A stretch of DNA of 64,000 bases from Aradus depressus (Eukaryota > Arthropoda > Insecta > Hemiptera > Aradidae). Of this stretch, positions 1 through 11,712 are shown piece after piece. The notes below the pieces were generated by a model, which did not search any database, was not told the DNA's origin, and saw only the letters and a list, made by a program, of their open reading frames with translations. Each line of letters opens with the position of its first letter. The first letter of the stretch is position 1. The translations under genes were made by a program, and so were the position numbers. The stretch lies in contig OY759224.1 of the NCBI GenBank assembly GCA_963662175.1, forward strand, positions 19,787,489-19,851,488, written 5' to 3'.

Positions 1-265
1 ATATCGCTAGAATTTTTCAATCTGATAATTTTGGCTCAATCTACATCTAGTTCTCTATGTTCATGATTTTTTTTCAGAGTTTTCTGAGCGATTCTTTTGG
101 TGATAAGGATGGGGGAAGTAATTTTTAAGTGTTTTCCCAGAAAAATGTTTTATTCGGCCACCACACTATCTCTGTGCTAAATTTCAAGTTTTTACTTCAA
201 ATAGTTTCAAGAGAAAATTGCCTGTGACAGTCGGACACCGAAGTGATTCCAAAAGTTTTCCGTTT
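1..265 (+). repeat. R3-related repeat fragment
   Basis: TGTGACAGTCGGACACCGAA and TCCGTTTTGCTAATTT recur at 8630-8682. No coding signal. Orientation relative to other R3 parts is uncertain. Confidence 0.5.
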
Positions 266-1400
266 TGCTAATTTACTTCAGTGATTGAGTGGTTACTTTT
301 ACTATCGTATAGTGACTGGAGTTAGTGGCCATGTAAAATGATTTTTTGTAAAATTTAAATAATTGGCTCTGGTTTGAACTAGAATCCCTATCCTTTCCCC
401 TGACGCGAATCAAATAACACATGAAGTTATGAACGTCTAAATGAACAGTTTCGATCATTGTATAGAATAGATTCAAAATGAACCCACAAATATTTCGACA
501 AACGAAAAATGCTTAGTATAAACTATCAAAAAGTCACCACGCTACTCTCAACTTTTTGAAAATTTCAATCTAGCTCACCATTATAACTTCTTTTTTTTCA
601 AGTAGGTGTCTATAAAATAACATCCAATTCCTCCACAATTTAAATTGTACATCCATTAAATACCTTTAAACATTTTTGGCTTGAACCCGTACTTCTTATT
701 TTCATAATAACGTTAATAACTGCAAATTAATTTAAAAAAATACATATAGCACCTGATGCTAACTTAAATCGATCCTTCAAAGGAACTATCAAATGTGCTA
801 TATTAGTCAATTTTATAAATAAATGTCAATTTAACATTATTATTCTTTACTCTTTCCTTATAAATAAAAAAGTTATTGAGAAAAAAATTTGCACGTAAGC
901 AAAATTGCTTACTATTACTTTATTACCTATGTTCGTTCATATTTACCATATTAAATAAATTAAAATAAGATTAAACAATTGAACTTGGCAATTTATACAT
1001 AATAGTACCAATAATTAACAATGTAATTAACATTAAGGAACATATAATAATCACATAAATACAATAAATATAGGCCAATTTTTAGATCAAATAATCGAAA
1101 TATTTATTTAATTGTTCTCTCATTTGTTTATGTGATTTTTGTTCATTCCATGAATTATTGAATTTTCTGCGTTGAAAATAATAATAAATTATTTATATGT
1201 ATGTACATCTTTGTTTTAGACTTATAAACAAATATATTACTTACAAAAATATTTAAGAGAGAGAAGAAATACTAAGAATTGATTCAAATTGTATGTGAAT
1301 TGTTAGACAATAATAATAATAATAATTGTGTTACAAATTACTAAGAATGTTCATATTACTGTGAACTAATAATAAGCCCTCTCCTAATCCTCTATTTTTT
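266..1400. other. AT-rich, nothing recognised
   Basis: No coding or repeat signal beyond simple AT-rich sequence and ATAATAATA runs near 1305-1325. Confidence 0.6.
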
Positions 1401-1419
1401 TGGTCAATTTGGCTGAAAA

Positions 1420-1605
1420 TCAATGCAAGCAATACCAACTCTTCAAATGGTCCGAAACAAATGCCTTAGATTGGTTGGTAGCTACTCGAGGGAAACCTCC
1501 ATCCTCCAAATCCATGAAGACCTAAATGTTGAGCTCCTACTGGACTACGTAATAAATTCAGTGAAAACTTTCTACTTAAGTGTGACACAAATCGAAACGT
1601 TTTGG
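1420..1605 (+). pseudogene. Jockey-type LINE reverse-transcriptase C-terminal fragment
   Basis: About 60 residues containing LQMVRNKCLRLVGSYSRETS and ILQIHEDLNVELLLDYV. This resembles the conserved block downstream of the RT in jockey-clade retrotransposons (thumb/linker before the 3' UTR). It is truncated on both sides, with no tail seen. Confidence 0.6.
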
Positions 1606-1695
1606 TAAAGAAAATAGGGAAAACTCAGGGAGGGAAACACAAAAATATCCGTTCACGATTTAAAATTATAATCTCTGTTTTTGAATGTTTTTTCG

Positions 1696-2130
1696 ATTAA
1701 GGGGTTTGTCTACCTGGGCTCATATATAGACTGGGCCAATGATGTGGGCGCAGAGGTGAGCCGGCGGATACTGGCGGCCAGCCGGAGTTACTATGGCCTC
1801 TAGTCACAATTTAAATCCCGACTGCTCCCCAGGGACACGAAGGCAGCATGCTGTACAAGACGCTTGTGAGGCCAGTGCTGACATACGGCTCGGAGACGTG
1901 GATCTAGATAGGCGTCTTGACATCTTCGAGAGGAGTATACTCCGCAGGATCTTCGGCCCCACCCAGGAGGAGGGCGTCTGGCGCATCCGATACAACCAGG
2001 AGTTGTACGAGGACTGTGAACAGAGACGCAAGATGGTTTGGTGTGGTGGGCTGGTGGAGACTGACCCAGGACAGAGCTGCATGGGGACATTTCCTGGAGG
2101 AGGCCAAGGCTCTTAAAGGGCTGTAGCGCC
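1696..2130 (+). pseudogene. Endonuclease-RT LINE 3' end, frameshifted
   Basis: Fragments in different frames match the same block as the minus-strand copy at 2317-3137: VYLGSYIDWANDVGAEVSRR, then YKTLVRPVLTYGSETW, then FERSILRRIFGPTQEEGVWR and RYNQELYED. At least two frameshifts break it. It ends with GTGATGATGATG, a short repeat tail as in RTE/CR1-like elements. It is noticeably GC-richer than its surroundings. Confidence 0.75.
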
Positions 2131-2280
2131 TGTGATGATGATGTTTTTGAATGTTTATCAATTTATTTTCTATTCACTTCAGCTACTTTGTATTAGTTTA
2201 TTTTTTATTTTTTTTAAATTTCAAGTCAAAATCCAATGAAGTCAAATTTCAGCGATATTGGCTGAAAGGATGGGAACGGG

Positions 2281-2308
2281 AAGGGGGAGGGGGGGGGGGG
2301 GGGGGGGG
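2281..2308. repeat. Poly-G tract
   Basis: A G-rich run broken only once or twice by A, at the edge of an R3 repeat fragment (2205-2290) and the LINE tail. It could form G-quadruplex structures on the plus strand. Confidence 0.9.
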
Positions 2309-2316
2309 AGGAATTC

Positions 2317-3137
2317 AAATCACTATCTATCTATCGTGGCGTTACAACCCGGTGACGGGTCCTGACCTCCTCCACCAACAGCCGCCAATTGTCCCGATCC
2401 TGTGCGGCTGCCATCCAGTTCCTGGTGCGGAACATGTTTCGGGCATCTTCTGCCACACCATCTACCCATCTCAGCTTAGGTCTTCCTTGCCGTCTTACTC
2501 CATGAATGGGCTCCATTAGCAGCTTCTTCGGCATTTCCTCAGCTTCCATCCTGGCGATATGTCCCGCCCATCTTAACCGCCCAATCTTCATGACTTGCAG
2601 AACATCTGGTTCTCTATAGAGTTCGTAGAGCTCCTGGTTGGTGCGTCTGCGCCATGCATGGCCTACTTGCACTCCTCCAAATATTCTGCGCAGAACCTTC
2701 CTTTCGAACACCAATAGGCTCTGTTCGCTCATTTTCGAAGTTGTCCAGGTTTCTGAGCCATACAGAAGAACTGGGCGGATAAGGGTCTTATATAGAACGA
2801 CTTTAGTCTGCCTGGATATGTGGTTGCTTCTGAAGTGCTTGCTGAGACCATAGTAACACTTGTTTGCCGCAAAGATTCTTTTCCTTATTTCAGTTTCGTT
2901 AGCATTGTCTTGTGTAACTATGGAGCCCAAGTACGTAAATTCTGCGACCTTCTCAAATTTGTGGGGACCTATTTCAAGGGTCTCACCTTGGGTAGGCACT
3001 TCTCCAGTGACCATGTATTTGGTTTTAGCTGCGTTCACCTCAAGACCCATTCTTCCAGGATTCAAATCACAGACCCTAATAACTGTCGATGTAATGAATT
3101 TATCGACACCGAATTTAGAAGCCCCTGTGTAAGTCAA
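2317..3137 (-). CDS. Endonuclease-RT LINE, C-terminal part of ORF2
   Basis: 268 residues open in frame, 5'-truncated. Blocks seen: LEVNAAKTKYMVTGEV, FTYLGSIVTQDN, LYKTLIRPVLLYGSETW, FERKVLRRIFGG, RTNQELYELYREPDVLQ, RLRWAGHIARME, and a C-terminal RPKLRWVDGVAED. This is the domain following the RT in RTE/jockey-like non-LTR retrotransposons; the exact clade is uncertain. The stop lies in an (ATAG)n tail at about 2323-2335, next to a G-run at 2281-2308. The frame is intact, so the copy is probably young. Confidence 0.8.
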
Positions 3138-3260
3138 CTGTTGAATATTAGCGAAAACGGTCGACTGGTTTTGGAGTGGAAGAGAAAAGTGAATTGATCA
3201 ATTCGTTCTGGGGAAGTGAAAAAGTGATCATTGTCGAATTTCTTTTTTGGAATCACTACA
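3050..3260 (-). repeat. R3 interspersed repeat
   Basis: AATAACTGTCGATGTAATGA, AATTTATCGACACCGAATTT and GGTCGACTGGTTTTGGAG define the R3 core. It overlaps the upstream end of the LINE at 2317-3137. Confidence 0.8.
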
Positions 3261-3828
3261 CCCTGAAAACATGAAAATCCGGTGAAATTCAACATCAAAT
3301 TTATGCCCCATTACATAATCTCCCCTGCACTTCGGCTTTATGAGTTTCATACTTTTTCCTTGCTCCTCAGCTTTCTTTGTCTATCCCCAAAATTCTGTGA
3401 CATACTATTATCGATGACATAATAATTAAATACTATATCGATGACTTAATAGTTAAATACTATATTGATGACTTAATAAATAAAAAGTAAGTACTTAATT
3501 ATTTCAAGACCAAACAATCATTGTCTCTCATTTCACATACAATTAAGAAGTCAACGATTAAAATTACTATTCATTAAAAGTCAAATGATTATTACTATAT
3601 ATATATATATAATATATATATTTTTTAAATTTATTTTATCGACAGTCATCAAACACATATATACACTTTCTGAACTTAATGAATACTGACGCATGAAATG
3701 AACGTTCGTTACATACAGATACATATAATAAGATATAACAATTGAGTACTCAGGTAAAAATTAAAACACCCGCAGAATAATTGGAATTAAGTCTTTGGTT
3801 ACTTGGTAGATGAAGTAAATATCGTGTT

Positions 3829-3931
3829 CTAGTCCTCTTCTTCCTCTTCTGACGACGAGGTTTCTGGCATACTGCTGAACCAGTTTTCTCTTGCGCAGGA
3901 CATGGTGACCCCACTTTGTGCTACATTACAT
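3829..3931 (-). CDS. DGCR2: DGCR2 terminal coding exon
   Basis: 103 coding nt after a TTTTTTTCAG acceptor. It encodes CNVAQSGVTMSCARENWFSS, then MPETSSSEEEEED and a TAG stop. The phase matches the previous exon (AG|A). The acidic Ser/Glu end could be a casein kinase 2 target (inference). The 3' UTR continues leftward into AT-rich DNA; its polyadenylation site cannot be fixed. Confidence 0.75.
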
Positions 3932-6900
3932 CTGAAAAAAAAACAAAAAAAAAAGTAATTAAATATCAATTCTGAAGAATGAAAAAGAATTTATAAAAGT
4001 GTTTCCATATATGAGCCTAAATAATATTCATTGAAAATATTTTAGAAGCAGAACTAGACAAACTGTATTTTTAAAAACAGATTAAAGTGATTATTAACTG
4101 TTAAATTTGTGAATATTATTCATATATTTATATTAAGTATATAAATGAATAAAGGGCGTCGGTAGCTCAGAGGTAGCATTCTGAGCTCGAGATCGCGGGT
4201 TTCAATCCCCGCAGAAGCCTTTAGATTTTTTATCTAGAAGAGAAAAAAACTGAGCACACCGTCATTCGGATTGAACGTTAATAACGGCGCATTTATGTTA
4301 TGATTAATAATGAGTCGACAGTATCTATTAAATGTAGAAGGAATTCGAGGTTCTGTCGTGTAAATGAAAACTCAATATTTGGCCAACATTTCGGAAACTA
4401 TTTATTTATTTCTTCAGGGCCTACAGAATACAATAAACAAATTACATAGTCATTATGGAATATGATATAACTAGATACTTAATAATAATGTTAAAAACAG
4501 ATGGAAACAATTTTCTTAAATCCTTAATAACTGCCGATGTATCTACACATAATTTGGTAGAAGATTCAGAAACCACTATGAAAAAAATCCAATTCATCTC
4601 AGCAGACATTCATGAATGAACAAGAACGCACAAAAATCATTCATTACTTCTTGTGGCATTTCCTTGAATATTATAGGGAAAATGTTTTCCCTACGTGTTT
4701 TTTAGGCTATTTAGCTTTAATGAAAATTTTAATGAGAACTTGCCGATGTAAAGAATGTATTTATAAGTAATTTAGTATGAGGATTTAGAAATCGTCAATT
4801 CATTACTTCGGCAGTTATTAGTGTTTTTGAATTGAGCCCCTCCCATGAAAGCGCCCCCCCCCCCTTTCTTAGGCCGGTGAAATTTAACAGATATTGATAT
4901 ATTCATTTTGTCGGGAGTTATCGTGGCTCGGCAAAGTCTGAGGTTGATTGACTGAAGTATTCCCAGATGTCAAACAATGAGAGACTTCTCTGACAAGAGA
5001 GCTGAGGTCTCCTCATATTCTGTCTCTCCGCTCCACCACAAGACACGACGGGTATTTATTATTTTTAGGGGTTCGTAGGTTGAAAACCGAAGACGGAACT
5101 TTACCCCATAAGCCAGGCGGGGAGCCTACCCCAAGTAAAATTTCTCCTCTCCCTCCCCTCCCAAATAGTAGAAGTGAGATCATGCCCACATTTACTTGTA
5201 TATTAGTATACTTTGTATGTAGACTGTAAATAACAAGTATTTATATAAAAATCTCAACTGTAATTCATTTTTCATTATCTATATTGTAGATGTTGATTAG
5301 CGACTGTAGATTATAATTCTAGGAATATTGAGGGTCAGTCAAAGATGGAAGAAAACACTATTTAAGATATATTTTATATCATCATCAGGGCCTACAAACA
5401 TGGGGGGGAAATCAAGATTAGAATCAAAAATAAACAAAAATTGATTTTGTTGATAAACATTACTGAACGTTAAAAATACATTATAACAAGTTAAAAATTG
5501 AAACTGACTTACTATGAATAATTACTAAACATTAAAATTAAATATGAATACTTTAATACTCACTTTTTAGTAATTATTCATAGTAAGTCAGTTTCAATTT
5601 TTAACTTGTTAGAATGTATTTTCAACGTTCAGTAATGTTTATCAACAAAATCAATTTTTGTTTATTTTTGATTCTAATCTTGATTTCCCCCCATGTTTGT
5701 AGGCCCTGATGATGATATAAAATATATCGAAACGTTGGCATCTGAATAGTGTTTTTTTTTCCATCTTTGACTGACCCTCAATATTCCTACAATTATCTAT
5801 ATTATTTTTTTTTTTGTTATCCCTCATGTGTATATATATTATGTTATCCGCACCATGTATAACATACTTCTTGTTGATCTGGTGAAATGAAGAATAAACA
5901 AAAATTTTTTTTTGTCCTCTATTCTTAATTTTAATTTCATATTTTCCCTTTTTTCACTAAAAATAAATATAAATATATTTAAAGTTGGCTACCTCTGCTG
6001 TTTCCTGCCGGAATGAGTGGGAAGGGTTAGTGAGGCTCTGTAGAACTGAGGGTCCCCGACTTCCGTCCTCCGATGGAGTGTCATCGTGACCAGATCCTCC
6101 TCGTAAGGGGAGCTCTGTCTCATGTTACAGTTCTCACACTCACTCCGGTAGTCGTCATTCTCCTCTATCGTTGGAGGACCGTTGGCAGTCCGCTGTTGTT
6201 GTTGTCCAATGGAGGATGACTTCTCCACTATCTCAACATTTGGTTCCATCACCACCTCGCTCTTGGGTTCCCTCCCTGAGACAGTTGGATTCAGGTTATG
6301 TCCCTATGCTGGAAGTACATTTTGTGGAATAAAGGTTCGTCCTTGAAGGATTGTCTGTTCGCTATTGGAAGTCGCAGGAGTGGATATGAGAAAAGTGGAC
6401 ATTATTTGATGAGTGGGGAAGTCTTCTACTATCACATCTGAACATAGGAAATATAGTCAGGCCTATGAATCATATCCTCGGGCCTGTAAACCGGTCGGAA
6501 GTGGAAGGGGAATGACATGCCGTTTGGGGCCAGTAGGTTAGGTTAGGTTTTATGACTCATGCCCGGGCTTTAACTACGAGGTCAATATCGTCTATTACCA
6601 GAGCTCTTTCGTCCCTCTGGTGGACATGAGCCCGACTCTAATGTGGGAGTCCTAAATTTTGCCTACCCTAAATTTTTATTCACCTAGGGTAGGGGTCTTT
6701 AACGAGTACCTGACATCTTACAGGCTCGGGACCACCGCTTAACGTCCCATCCAAAGGACGGCGTGCTTAAGTTTATTTTACCTCCCAGATAAAATAAACT
6801 AAGGGCCTACGATCTAACCCACGATCTTGAGCTCAGAAGACAAGCACGCATACCACTGAGCTATTGGGGCCAGTAGGAGAGTAGCGAGCGCATCATGTTG

Positions 6901-9900
6901 CCTTGACAACAGTCGCTAATCTTCCCGCTCTGTAGTAGCATTGCACTCCCTCCTGAGATAACAGCCATATTATCAAAGAGGAACGATGAATATTTTGGTC
7001 TCAAACAAATGTGCGACATTTAAGTAGATTATGGAACGACTGAGAGGAACAAAAAGGAAATAGGTGGCAAGAGCAAACGGCAACATCGAAGCTCATCCCC
7101 ATTCCACTTTTCAACGTTCCGAGGGACATGATTCACATTTCCTATCACTGTTTACCAGTTACCCTTTAACTAAACCACAATATGTTTTCACAAATAAAAT
7201 AAAAAAAATTAAATAATATATAAAAAGAAACAGGAAAGGTCCAGCCGCGCCTTCCAATCGCGGACAGACTTTAGGTCAGTAAAGGCTGTAGTAACAGGAA
7301 ACTACAAACGGTCGTCATAAGCGAAATGTTTAGGAACTTAATTTATAAATAAAGAAATGACACTCCTGGAAAATTGACCACATGGATAATAGGGTTGTAG
7401 TTAGGTTCCTTTACCATATGGATAGTAGGGTTCAGTTGTAGTTAGGTTCCTGTACCACATGGATAATAGGGTTCAGTTGTAGTTAGGTTCCTTTACAACA
7501 TGGATAATAGGGTTCAGTTGTAGTTAGGTTCCTTTACCACATGGATAATAGGGTTCAGTTGTAGTTAGGTTCCTGTACCACATGGATAATAGGGTTCAGT
7601 TGTAGTTAGGTTCCTTTACCACATGGATAATAGGGTTCAGTTGTAGTTAGGTTCCTTTAAATAACATTAAATCGGAGATGACACGTTTTTATTCATTCCG
7701 TTTGTAAAAATAAATAACCAACTTTCATAAATACAACAGAGTAGAGTTGTAATTTTAATTAATCATCTAAAAGTGGTGACTAATATAAAATAAATTCACT
7801 CATGAAAACTCAACATACATAGTAATGTAGGACATTAATGTCGATCTAATATGTTTCTTATACATTGCAAAGAAATGAATGTATAGGAGTGACATTATTG
7901 ACATGACTATATTGACATTATTACCTTGTGGGGGTACAGGTTCCACAATGGGAGGGGGGAATGTCTGATGAATGTGACTGATGGGTGACCCGGGGAGAAG
8001 GGCTCCACTGGTAGCCATGTTTACAGGGATGGTCCTATGTTGGGAATGTAGCTGTGAGGGCACACTTGGACCTAAACAACATTATCATACATTAATAGAT
8101 ACATAAATAACTGTTTTATTTTGGCATTCTACAATTTATAATAAAAATCATAATAATATTAAAACAATTGTCAGCGGATCACCAGCAATGTGATCCCTAG
8201 CACGAATTAATAAATTTTTCGCTCCGCCTCCAAAACCTGTCGACCGTTTGCGCTAATATTCAATAGTTGACTTACATAGGAGCTCCTAAATTCTCATACA
8301 AAATTTTGTGTCGATAAATTCAATACATCGGTTTTATGAATTGAGTCCCCTCCCCTGAACCACATCTTCCCTTCTGCCGATTTCGCTGAAAATCAATAAG
8401 TTTTTCCCGACAAATGTTTGGACAATTCACTGAAAAAAAAAATCATACATATTGTTGAATTTATGCTTCGATAAATTTTAATTTGACACATTACACGATG
8501 CCCTTGACATTTTTTTTTTTTATTTCCCATTTACTGTCTGAAATTAACCCCTAGAATCAAAAATCAACTTTATATACTTCACTTCTAGAATTAGGCTACC
8601 ACACGTCGAACATTTTCAGAGAAAATCGCCTGTGACAGACGGACACCGAAGTGGTTCTATGAGTTCCGTTTTGCTAATTTTGACACCGAACACAAAAAAA
8701 TATAGGTACATATATATATATATTGTAATATCATTTTTATTTGATATTAAAAAATTTTAAAGTGAAACATCTTATAATTTACTTAAATAAACTTCAATTT
8801 TTGCTAGTCCCTGTTTTCACCTTTCATTTGTAATATCATTTTTTATTTATTTACTTTTTTTTTTATTATTATGTAATTTTATAACAAGAAAACCCGCATT
8901 AATATAATTAACCAGGTGGTGGGTGGATTCTTTAATGATGACTAGTTTGAGTGAAAGATGATTAATATAATAAATAACACAATCATTATTCAAAGAAAAT
9001 ATTAGTTATAATTTGGCGATAATTTTTATACATGTTGGACATATGTTTTCTTCGTGTATCGTTTATCATTTCACGACACTATATTTATTTAAAATTAGAA
9101 TAATCACTATATTTTTGCTTAAAAAAAAATATTATAAAATTATGATTTTTTTTTATTTTGATTTTTTCGTCTACCTCTACCCTATGTCTTTCTAATATTA
9201 ATGTTTATTTAAGTGTTACTTGCGGTACCGTTCGTAGACAGAGATGATATTGGATAATTTATCCATTTGAAGAATCGCCATGTGGGTTCTGGCACTACAA
9301 TATATATATTATATATAAATAACCTGGAATTCTGGCTAGTGCAGCCTCAGCTCTGGCCGCCGCCAAGGCCTCCTCATAGGGCGGGGGTGCTTCACCCCTG
9401 CTGTAGTACGAGTTGCCTGGAGGTTTCCACAGTGGATAGTGACCTGTGGGCTCCTCGAAGTGATGCTCTGGAAGATAGCCCAAACTACCAGCGATGTAGC
9501 CGATACTACCCAGACTTCGTTCCTCCTCTGTCAGTTCTCTATCCTGTCGGCCTGTCAACAAAGACCAACTTAGTTGTAGGAAGTGCTTAACGTCTAATCA
9601 GTGCAGGTAAGACGGCACTGATTGACATGAATAAATTGATGTACAGGTAAAGAACGATTACGAAAATATAAAAAATTCAAAGAAACAGGTGTAATGTCAC
9701 AAAAGTGTGGAAAAATGTGCAAAACCAATTTTTTCAAATTAATTATTATTATTGTTAGTTAATTATTATGACTCATGCCCGGGCGTTAACTACAATATCA
9801 AATCGCCTGCTACCAGAGCGCTCTTTCGTCACTCTGGTGGACATGAGCCCGACTCTACTGTGGGAGTCCTAAATTTTTATTCACTTGACATCGTACAGGC

Positions 9901-11669
9901 TTGGGACAATCGCTTAACGTCCCATCCGAAGGACGGCATGATTTATTTTATTTTACCTGCCAGATAAAATAAACTAAGGGCCGCGAACTTGAGCTCAGTA
10001 AGCAAGCATGCATACCACTGAGTTACCGGCACCCTCCTATTATTGTTATTAATTAATTTTATAAAATTATTAAATTTTTTAAAATATATTTTGGTTGGAG
10101 TCCTTCCGACCATTACTATATATATAATTTTTTTTTTCAGTTCGTTAAGAGTCAAAAATGCCCGGGCCAAGACCAATAAATGAATTTCTCATACAAACAA
10201 AAGACATTGTCTTCCCAATGTTTTAAACGCAACAGCGTCATCATCAGTGGCACATCTCACCCATAAAAACTAGTATATATATGAGAAATCTTGTTCCATA
10301 TATATATAAATGTTATAGAAATTATATATATAAATTTTATTTATTTATTTAAACACTTAGGTCATGACAGAGGACAGGGATGAGAAAGGAGATTTGAGGA
10401 AGAACTTCTGACGGCTTTAGCCGAGGAAGATAATACGAATTTCCTACCTCTGATTTTCCTCTGTCGAAGTCGATGAAAAAGGAAGAAAAGAAGTGATAGA
10501 GACAGAATGGCAGTAATGGCGGTGGCAATAAGACGAAGTCCTATTTCAGCGTTGAAGTCATTATCTGAATCAGATTTACCCAATGTGTCATCCAGACAGA
10601 TGAATTCACAGCAAGAATTACCAACTCTAAATGATTTGCAATTCTAAAAAAAGAGAAAAAATAAAATAATATTAAAATATGGAATGATCCATTTCATACA
10701 AAAAAAAAAAAAAAAAACATGAATTCATCTATCCAATTGTGCATACTATTTCATCTATCCAATTGTACATACGTTTTTACAAGTTAAGTTTTCCCTAGAT
10801 TTTTTAAAAAAGTTCCTCGATTTCTTTACATCAAAAATTTAATATGTATTAAATAAATAAAACAAACTTATTTTTGAAATATTGTCTATTCCACTAAAGA
10901 TATAAATATATATAACTACCGGTTTCGGCCTTACACCATCGTCAGGTCTAGTTATGAACTAAGTCAGTTTGCAGAGAGCGACCCTTGAAATAGGTACATC
11001 TCAGGTGAAAGGGTGATATTAAAACTTGGGAGTCCCCCGGCTGTACCGTTAGCTATCTCATGAAATATTTCCTAAAAAGTCCGGGGGACTCCCAAGTTTT
11101 AATAGCACCCTTTCACCTGAGATGTACCTATTTCAAGGGTCGCTCTCTGCAAACTAACTTAGTTCATAACTAGACCTGACCATGGTATAAGGCCGAAACC
11201 GGTAGTTATATATATTTATATCTTTAGTGGAATAGACAATATTTCAAAAATAAGTTTGTTTTATTTATTTATTACAAGTTTCCACAATATGTCCGCGTTC
11301 CTCAACTTAGAAGTTGTTAATATGTAATATATATTGAATAAGTATGTATGTACTTTTAAACATAATTTAATAAAAAAAAAAACTACATCATTAGATAGCT
11401 TGTAAAATACCATTTATAATTAAACAAGTTTTTAATTTAAAAAAATAGTGTTAAAACTAACTTGAGGAGGCGAACAAAGTACAGCCTTGCACCATTTGGG
11501 GCTGCCATTGTCACAAACGCATAGGGTGCATGAATCTGGTCCCGGAACAAAGTGCATCCCTGGCCCTATCTCCTGATTGTGCATATCATGACAGTGCACC
11601 ATCCTGACAGAGTTGGATCACCTGCATATAACAGACAACATCATTATATACCTTATTGTTATTTGTTAA

Positions 11670-11712
<43 letters not shown>

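Noticed and set aside
2151..2519. 122-residue plus-strand protein with a glycine run
   Set aside because: It spans an R3 fragment, the G-tract and the antisense of a LINE.
4153..4230. A true tRNA gene
   Set aside because: The A- and B-box-like sequence is followed by the SINE1 body, and the acceptor stem does not close; the same head recurs at many SINE copies.
6538..6552. Interstitial telomere repeat
   Set aside because: Only two or three TTAGG units, always at the 3' end of SINE1; explained by the SINE tail.
7380..7659. CRISPR-like array
   Set aside because: Units are contiguous 41-mers with no spacers, in eukaryotic intron DNA.
11622..11624. Alternative acceptor for the VWC exon
   Set aside because: Using TATATGCAG places an in-frame TGA two bases into the exon.
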